Source of the DNA: JALZOC01 sp031361295
Lineage (GTDB): Bacteria; Acidobacteriota; Vicinamibacteria; Vicinamibacterales; 2-12-FULL-66-21
NCBI GenBank assembly: GCA_031361295.1
Contig: JANMCN010000301.1
Span: forward strand, 1-64,000
DNA length: 64,000 nucleotides
Reading direction: 5' to 3'
Position 1 is the stretch's first letter, and each line of letters opens with the position of its first letter. A program made the translations under genes and the position numbers. Shown here piece after piece: positions 59,864 through 64,000 of the stretch. The notes beneath the pieces are model-generated. The model had not been told where the DNA came from and did not search any database. It worked only from the letters and a program-made list of their open reading frames with translations.

Positions 59864-61008
59864 TGCGGATCCTCCACGTCACGCCGCACCTGCCCCCCGA
59901 CCAGGCCGCCAATGCCCTGTTGCCGGCTCAGCTCGGCACATGGGCGCGGGACTTCGGCGACGAGGTGGAGTATGTCGCGCATCCGCCGCGGGCCGGAGGC
60001 AGCGCCGCACTCGCGGGTCCGGCGACGTGGATACCCCGTCGCAGCGGCACGATCCTCGATCGCGCGCTCCACCTCGGTCCGACGATCGCCGCCGTGCGGA
60101 TGCGTCGCGCGCTTGCCCCGTGCATCGCCAGGGCCGATGTCGTGCACGTGCACAGCAACGGGCTCCTGGCCGAACTGGCCGTTCTCCTCGCACGCCGCGG
60201 CAACAAGCCCGTCGTGCTGACGCTCTACGGAACAGAGATCTGGCACTACGCGCCCAGACGCTTCGGCCCGGACCTGTTCACCCGTGCGTATCACGCGGCA
60301 TCCTTCGTCACCTTCTACAGCGATCGCCTCATGAGCCGGGCTCATGCGCTCGGCCTCGGACGCCGCAATGCGCGCGTCGTGTACCCGCCGGTGGGTCCCC
60401 GGTTCGCGTGGCACGACGACGACGCACAGGCGAGGGCGCGCGCCGCCCTTGGCATCGGCAATCGCCACCTGCTCCTGAACGTGAAACGTCTGCATCCACT
60501 GGCGGGCCAGCGCACGCTGCTCGACGCGATGACGGATGTGATCCGCGAGTTTCCAGACACCCGGCTCGTCCTCTGCGGCACGGGCCCGCTGCTCGAGGAG
60601 CTGAAAGGCGCGGCTCGATCGGCGGGAGTCGAGCGGCACGTCAACTTCATGGGGCTCGTGGACAATGCGACAGTCGCGGGCTACTGCGCCGCCGCCGACC
60701 TGTTCGTGCTGCCATCGGTCCTCGAAGCACTTCCCACGGTTGCCGTCGAGGCGCTCGCATGCGGGACCCCCGTGCTCTCCACCGACAATCCGGGAGGATT
60801 GGAGCTGAACGGCGTCTTCGGGCCGGATGTCGCGATCGTCCCCGGCAATCAGCCCATCGCCATGGGGAAGGCGATTACGCAGTTTTTGCGCGACACGCGC
60901 CGCACGCTCCCGGCAACCCGGGAGGTCATCGAACGTGAATTCCGACCAGCCGCGGTCGCGGCGCAGTACTGGCTCATCTATCGTGATCTGCTGGCCGGCG
61001 GTGCGTGA
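59863..61008 (+). CDS. Glycosyltransferase family 4
   Basis: The 381-residue GT-B protein starts at an ATG that shares a base with the upstream stop (TGATG). The acceptor half begins ILHVTPHLPPDQAANALLPAQ and contains LTLYGTEIWHY. The donor half has LLNVKRLHPLAGQRTLLDAM and DLFVLPSVLEALPTVAVEAL, a GT4 site with the E-x7-E pattern, and then GTPVLSTDNPGGLEL. It closes the second glycan block; the next gene is housekeeping. Confidence 0.9.
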   Translation: MRILHVTPHLPPDQAANALLPAQLGTWARDFGDEVEYVAHPPRAGGSAALAGPATWIPRRSGTILDRALHLGPTIAAVRMRRALAPCIARADVVHVHSNGLLAELAVLLARRGNKPVVLTLYGTEIWHYAPRRFGPDLFTRAYHAASFVTFYSDRLMSRAHALGLGRRNARVVYPPVGPRFAWHDDDAQARARAALGIGNRHLLLNVKRLHPLAGQRTLLDAMTDVIREFPDTRLVLCGTGPLLEELKGAARSAGVERHVNFMGLVDNATVAGYCAAADLFVLPSVLEALPTVAVEALACGTPVLSTDNPGGLELNGVFGPDVAIVPGNQPIAMGKAITQFLRDTRRTLPATREVIEREFRPAAVAAQYWLIYRDLLAGGA

Positions 61009-61090
61009 TGCGCCAGGCCTCAACCGGGAGCGGTGGTAACGTGTACGAGCAGAAGGCGGCCCGCCGGACGCGTCTCGAGGATCCCGACCT

Positions 61091-61543
61091 ATGACCCTGA
61101 TCGAACGAATCAGCGCCGACATGACGGCCGCCATGCGCAGCAAGGACCAGGCGCGGCTGATGCCGCTCCGAATGGCGAAAGCCGCGCTGATGAACCGCGA
61201 GATCGAGAAGGGGCGTGCGCTCGACGACGGCGAATCCCAGCAGGTGGTTGTTTCCCTCATCAAGCAGCGACGGGATTCCGTGGAGCAGTTCACCAGCGGC
61301 GGCCGACCTGAGCTCGCGGCACGCGAATCGGCCGAGATCGCAGTGCTCGAGACGTATCTGCCGCCCCCTGTCGATCCGGCCGACATCGAACGTGCGGTGG
61401 ACGAAGCGATTCATGAGACCGGCGCGAGCGCGGCGAAAGACATGGGGCGGGTGATGAAAGCCGTGATGCCCAAGCTGGCCGGCCGGGGCGCAGACGGCAA
61501 AGTCATCAACGATCTCGTCCGCCGAAAGCTCGCCGGCGCCTAG
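61091..61543 (+). CDS. GatB/YqeY domain-containing protein
   Basis: The 150-residue protein is a YqeY-type protein related to the tail domain of GatB. The helical bundle is clear: MRSKDQARLMPLRMAKAAL near the N-terminus, then VVVSLIKQRRDSVEQF, and the C-terminal GRADGKVINDLVRRKL-type ending with AGRGADGKVINDLV. A GAGGA ribosome binding site lies ten bases upstream. These proteins are associated with tRNA-dependent amidation or ribosome-linked quality control, but their function remains open. It is followed by a perfect terminator. Confidence 0.92.
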   Translation: MTLIERISADMTAAMRSKDQARLMPLRMAKAALMNREIEKGRALDDGESQQVVVSLIKQRRDSVEQFTSGGRPELAARESAEIAVLETYLPPPVDPADIERAVDEAIHETGASAAKDMGRVMKAVMPKLAGRGADGKVINDLVRRKLAGA

Positions 61544-61620
61544 CGCCGCCCAACAACTTTTTCCGGGCGTGTCCGTCTAACGACGTAGAGGGCTCGCAGA
61601 ACCCCATCCATCCTCCATTG

Positions 61621-61650
61621 GCCCCTGCCCGAAGGCAGGGGCTTTTTTTT
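61621..61650 (+). terminator. Rho-independent terminator after the YqeY gene
   Basis: A perfect 9-bp GC-rich stem pairs 61621-61629 with 61634-61642 around the tetraloop CGAA (61630-61633), followed by eight T residues (61643-61650). It isolates the YqeY gene from murJ, which then needs its own promoter. Confidence 0.95.
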
Positions 61651-61723
61651 GATGGTACGCTGTCGCGTCCATGCGCGCCGCCGTCTCTCCGGTCACACCA
61701 TCCGTCCCGGCGGCTCGCCCGCA

Positions 61724-63322
61724 ATGAGCACGCGTCTGGCTCGATCGGCCGGGCTGATCGGCGTGGCCACGATGGCCAGCCGCCTGCTCGGCGTCGCCCG
61801 TGAGATGGTCCTCGCCGCGCTCTTCGGCGCCGCGGGAGGCGTTGAGATGGATGCGTTCAACGTGGCGTTCCGCGTGCCGAACCTGCTGCGCGACCTCTTC
61901 GCCGAAGGGGCGATGACAGCCGCCTTCGTTCCCGCATTCACCCGCACGCTGGCGCGTGAGGGCCGGGACGCGGCGTGGCGCCTCGGGAATCTCGTCATCA
62001 ACGCGCTGCTCGTGGTCACCGGCCTGCTCGTGATCGTGGGGATTGTTTTCGCGCGGCCGTTGACCGCGATGATGGCACCCCGATTCGCAGATACGCCCGG
62101 CAAGCTCGAGCTCACGACGACCCTGACGCGGGTGATGCTGCCCTTCCTGACGACGGTGGCGGCCTCGGTCGCGATGATGGGCATGCTCAACTCGGTCCGG
62201 CGATTCTTCATCCCTGCACTCTCCCCGGCCATGTTCAACATCGCCACCATCGCGTGCGCGTTCGGCCTCATCCCGCTGATGCCGCGCATCGGCCTGCCGC
62301 CGATCGTGGGCGTGGCGATCGGCACGCTCGTCGGCGGGCTCGGGCAGGCCCTGATCCAGTGGCCGACGCTGCGCGCCGAGGGCTTCCGTTACCGTCCGGT
62401 CGTCGACTTCGCGGATCCGGCGCTCCGTGAGGTCCTCCGCCTGATGGGACCCGGCACGCTGGGCCTCGCCGCGGTCCAGATCAACGTCTTCGTGAACACG
62501 TACCTCGCCACCGGTCAACCGCAGGGAGCGGTCTCGTGGCTCAGTTACGCCTTCAGGCTCATGTACCTCCCGATTGGCCTGTTCGGGATTTCGATCGCGA
62601 CCGCCGCGCTGCCTGACATCGCCCGCCACGCCGCCAACGACGACGTTCCCGCCGTGCGGGAGACGATCTCGCGCGGGTTGCGGATGATGCTGATGCTGAA
62701 CGTGCCGGCGACGATCGGGCTGATGGTGCTCGCCCGTCCGATCGTGGCGCTCCTGCTGCAGCGCGGACGCTTCACGGCCTACGACACCGCGGCCACGGCT
62801 GCGGCGCTCGTGTGTTACGCGCCCGGGCTTCTCGCGTACTCAGCGGTCAAGATCGCGTCTCCGACGTTCTACTCTCTCCGCGACAGCCGGACGCCGGTGC
62901 TCGTCAGCGTCGCGTCCGTGCTGGCCAACCTGATCATCAATCTCGCCCTCGTCGGGATGTTCGGATTCCGGGGCCTTGCCGCCGGGACCGCACTGGCCGC
63001 GACGTTCAACGCGGGATCGCTCCTGTGGTTGCTCCGTCGGCGCCTATCAGGCATCGACGAGACGCGCATCGGCGTCGCACTGGCGAAAATTCTCGTCGCG
63101 TCCGCGGTAATGGGCCTAGTGGCGCACGCGACGGTGACGTGGCTCACCGTCTACGTTCCGGGATCGTCGACCGCCGCTCGCAGCGTTCACGTCTTCGGGG
63201 GGATCGGCGCCGGAGTCCTCGCGCTGATGGCCTCTGCCCGGGCGCTCCGAATCGAAGAGTTCGACCAGGCGCTCGGCTTCGTGCTGCGCCGCACGAGGAT
63301 CGCGCCGGGACCCGCGGCATGA
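61724..63322 (+). CDS. murJ: Lipid II flippase MurJ
   Basis: The 532-residue protein has about fourteen membrane segments and belongs to the MVF/MOP superfamily. N-terminal landmarks MASRLLGVAREMVLAALFG and FNVAFRVPNLLRDLFAEGAMTAAFVP are diagnostic of MurJ. Transmembrane arginines in the central cavity are consistent with lipid II transport across the membrane, the step between MurG and FtsW/FtsI in this window. The ATG at 61724 was chosen because the upstream ATG at 61649 adds 25 basic residues with no family match. Its stop overlaps the next gene's ATG. Confidence 0.96.
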   Translation: MSTRLARSAGLIGVATMASRLLGVAREMVLAALFGAAGGVEMDAFNVAFRVPNLLRDLFAEGAMTAAFVPAFTRTLAREGRDAAWRLGNLVINALLVVTGLLVIVGIVFARPLTAMMAPRFADTPGKLELTTTLTRVMLPFLTTVAASVAMMGMLNSVRRFFIPALSPAMFNIATIACAFGLIPLMPRIGLPPIVGVAIGTLVGGLGQALIQWPTLRAEGFRYRPVVDFADPALREVLRLMGPGTLGLAAVQINVFVNTYLATGQPQGAVSWLSYAFRLMYLPIGLFGISIATAALPDIARHAANDDVPAVRETISRGLRMMLMLNVPATIGLMVLARPIVALLLQRGRFTAYDTAATAAALVCYAPGLLAYSAVKIASPTFYSLRDSRTPVLVSVASVLANLIINLALVGMFGFRGLAAGTALAATFNAGSLLWLLRRRLSGIDETRIGVALAKILVASAVMGLVAHATVTWLTVYVPGSSTAARSVHVFGGIGAGVLALMASARALRIEEFDQALGFVLRRTRIAPGPAA

Positions 63323-64000
63323 ATGCCCCGACGCCGTCCCGTCGGACGACGCCCGGGCTGCACCCGACGATTCTGCTCCTGGCGGGTGCCCACATGATGG
63401 TGGACGGCTACGGCAACATCTATGCGCCGATGCTGCCGCTGCTCATTCCGCGGCTCGGGCTGACGCTGGCGGCGGCCGGCACGCTGACGATGCTGTTCCA
63501 GCTGGCGGCGTCGGTCGCGCAGGTCGGCTTCGGTCACGTGGCCGACCGATGGCGACCGCGCGTCCTGGTCACGGCCGGACCCGTCGTCGCGGTCGCCGTC
63601 CTCAGCCTCGTCGGGCTTGCGAGGTCTAAAGTGGCGCTCGCCGCCATCCTCCTCGTCGGGGGCCTCGGTGGCGCGGCATTCCATCCGCCGGCCGCCGCGC
63701 TCGCCTATCGTCTCGGAGGCGACCGACGTGGGCTCGCGATGTCCGTTTACATCACGGGCGGCACCCTCGGATTCGCGCTGGGTCCGTTACTGTTCGCCCC
63801 CGTGGCACAGCGGTACGGAATCGAAATGACGCCGTGGCTGGCGATACCCGGCCTCGCGGTGGTGGCGTTCTTCCTGAGCCGCGTGCCCCCCATCCCCCCA
63901 CACCCGTTCGCGAGAGGCGGCTTCTCGGCCCTGCGGCCATATGCGAAGCCGCTCGCGCTGCTCTACACGATCGTCGTCCTGCGCACGTTGACGTCGCTGG
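63319..64000 (+). CDS. MFS transporter, 5' part (window ends inside the gene)
   Basis: The reading frame starts at an ATG overlapping the murJ stop (ATGA) and is open to the end of the window, giving 227 residues. It shows six to seven hydrophobic segments; the first has ILLLAGAHMMVDGYGN followed by IYAPMLPLLIPRLGLTLAAAGT. The cytoplasmic loop GFGHVADRWRPR matches the MFS signature motif A. The MVDGY and GGLGGAAFHPPAAAL segments resemble the fosmidomycin-resistance (Fsr-like) subgroup. The substrate cannot be assigned from this part. Confidence 0.9.
   Translation, partial: MNAPTPSRRTTPGLHPTILLLAGAHMMVDGYGNIYAPMLPLLIPRLGLTLAAAGTLTMLFQLAASVAQVGFGHVADRWRPRVLVTAGPVVAVAVLSLVGLARSKVALAAILLVGGLGGAAFHPPAAALAYRLGGDRRGLAMSVYITGGTLGFALGPLLFAPVAQRYGIEMTPWLAIPGLAVVAFFLSRVPPIPPHPFARGGFSALRPYAKPLALLYTIVVLRTLTSL

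Noticed and set aside
59539..61386. A 615-codon minus-strand open frame opposite the deacetylase and GT4 genes
   Set aside because: It overlaps two clear plus-strand genes and shows no conserved motif.

Overview
The window is a 64 kb stretch of a high-GC bacterial chromosome, read from raw sequence only. The murE product carries the DNPR motif of meso-diaminopimelate ligases. A complete dcw cluster, dolichyl-phosphate-mannose-type glycosyltransferases, an FtsI with a PASTA domain and an Anbu-type proteasome operon together fit a diderm-like, GC-rich organism. My best guess is Acidobacteriota, perhaps a Vicinamibacteria-like lineage, but this is an inference from gene content and not a phylogenetic result. 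No IS element, prophage or CRISPR array is visible.

Region 1 (1-5606) is housekeeping. It holds the 3' end of the primary sigma factor rpoD with a strong intrinsic terminator, a CAT-anticodon tRNA (probably tRNA-Ile2), a coiled-coil zinc-ribbon protein coupled to an RNase HI, a PgeF/YfiH-type protein head-to-head with acpS, a small SpoVG-like protein and a radical SAM protein.

Region 2 (5979-22693, minus strand) is the division and cell-wall (dcw) cluster in transcriptional order: mraZ, rsmH, ftsL, ftsI, murE, murF, mraY, murD, ftsW, murG, murC, ftsQ, ftsA, ftsZ. Many junctions overlap by 1-4 bases, which implies translational coupling. The cluster starts from a near-consensus sigma-70 promoter followed by three 10-bp-spaced TGGA boxes, a textbook MraZ operator. 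The only large internal break, between murD and ftsW, holds an inverted repeat.

Region 3 (23021-45912, plus strand) is a long surface-glycan locus: GT4, GT2, GT9 and GT-C glycosyltransferases, two nucleotide-sugar epimerases, a DegT-type aminotransferase, a Wzx-like flippase, a methyltransferase, an STN-like secreted protein and three radical SAM enzymes. Sugar nucleotides and polyprenyl-linked sugars would be built in the cytoplasm, flipped by the Wzx-like protein and extended by the GT-C membrane enzymes.

Region 4 (45955-52675) contains a small exported protein, a VOC protein, a cupin, and the co-directional set transglutaminase / alpha-E / circularly permuted ATP-grasp / Anbu proteasome-like hydrolase, with a second transglutaminase-like protein transcribed divergently. 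This looks like a peptide-bond making and breaking system of unknown substrate and is the most interesting block of the window.

Region 5 (52794-61008) is a second glycan block: a GT2, two GT39-like membrane proteins, a methyltransferase, a GNAT protein, a NodB-type deacetylase and a GT4. Region 6 (61091-64000) holds a YqeY protein with a perfect terminator, the lipid II flippase murJ and a truncated MFS transporter.
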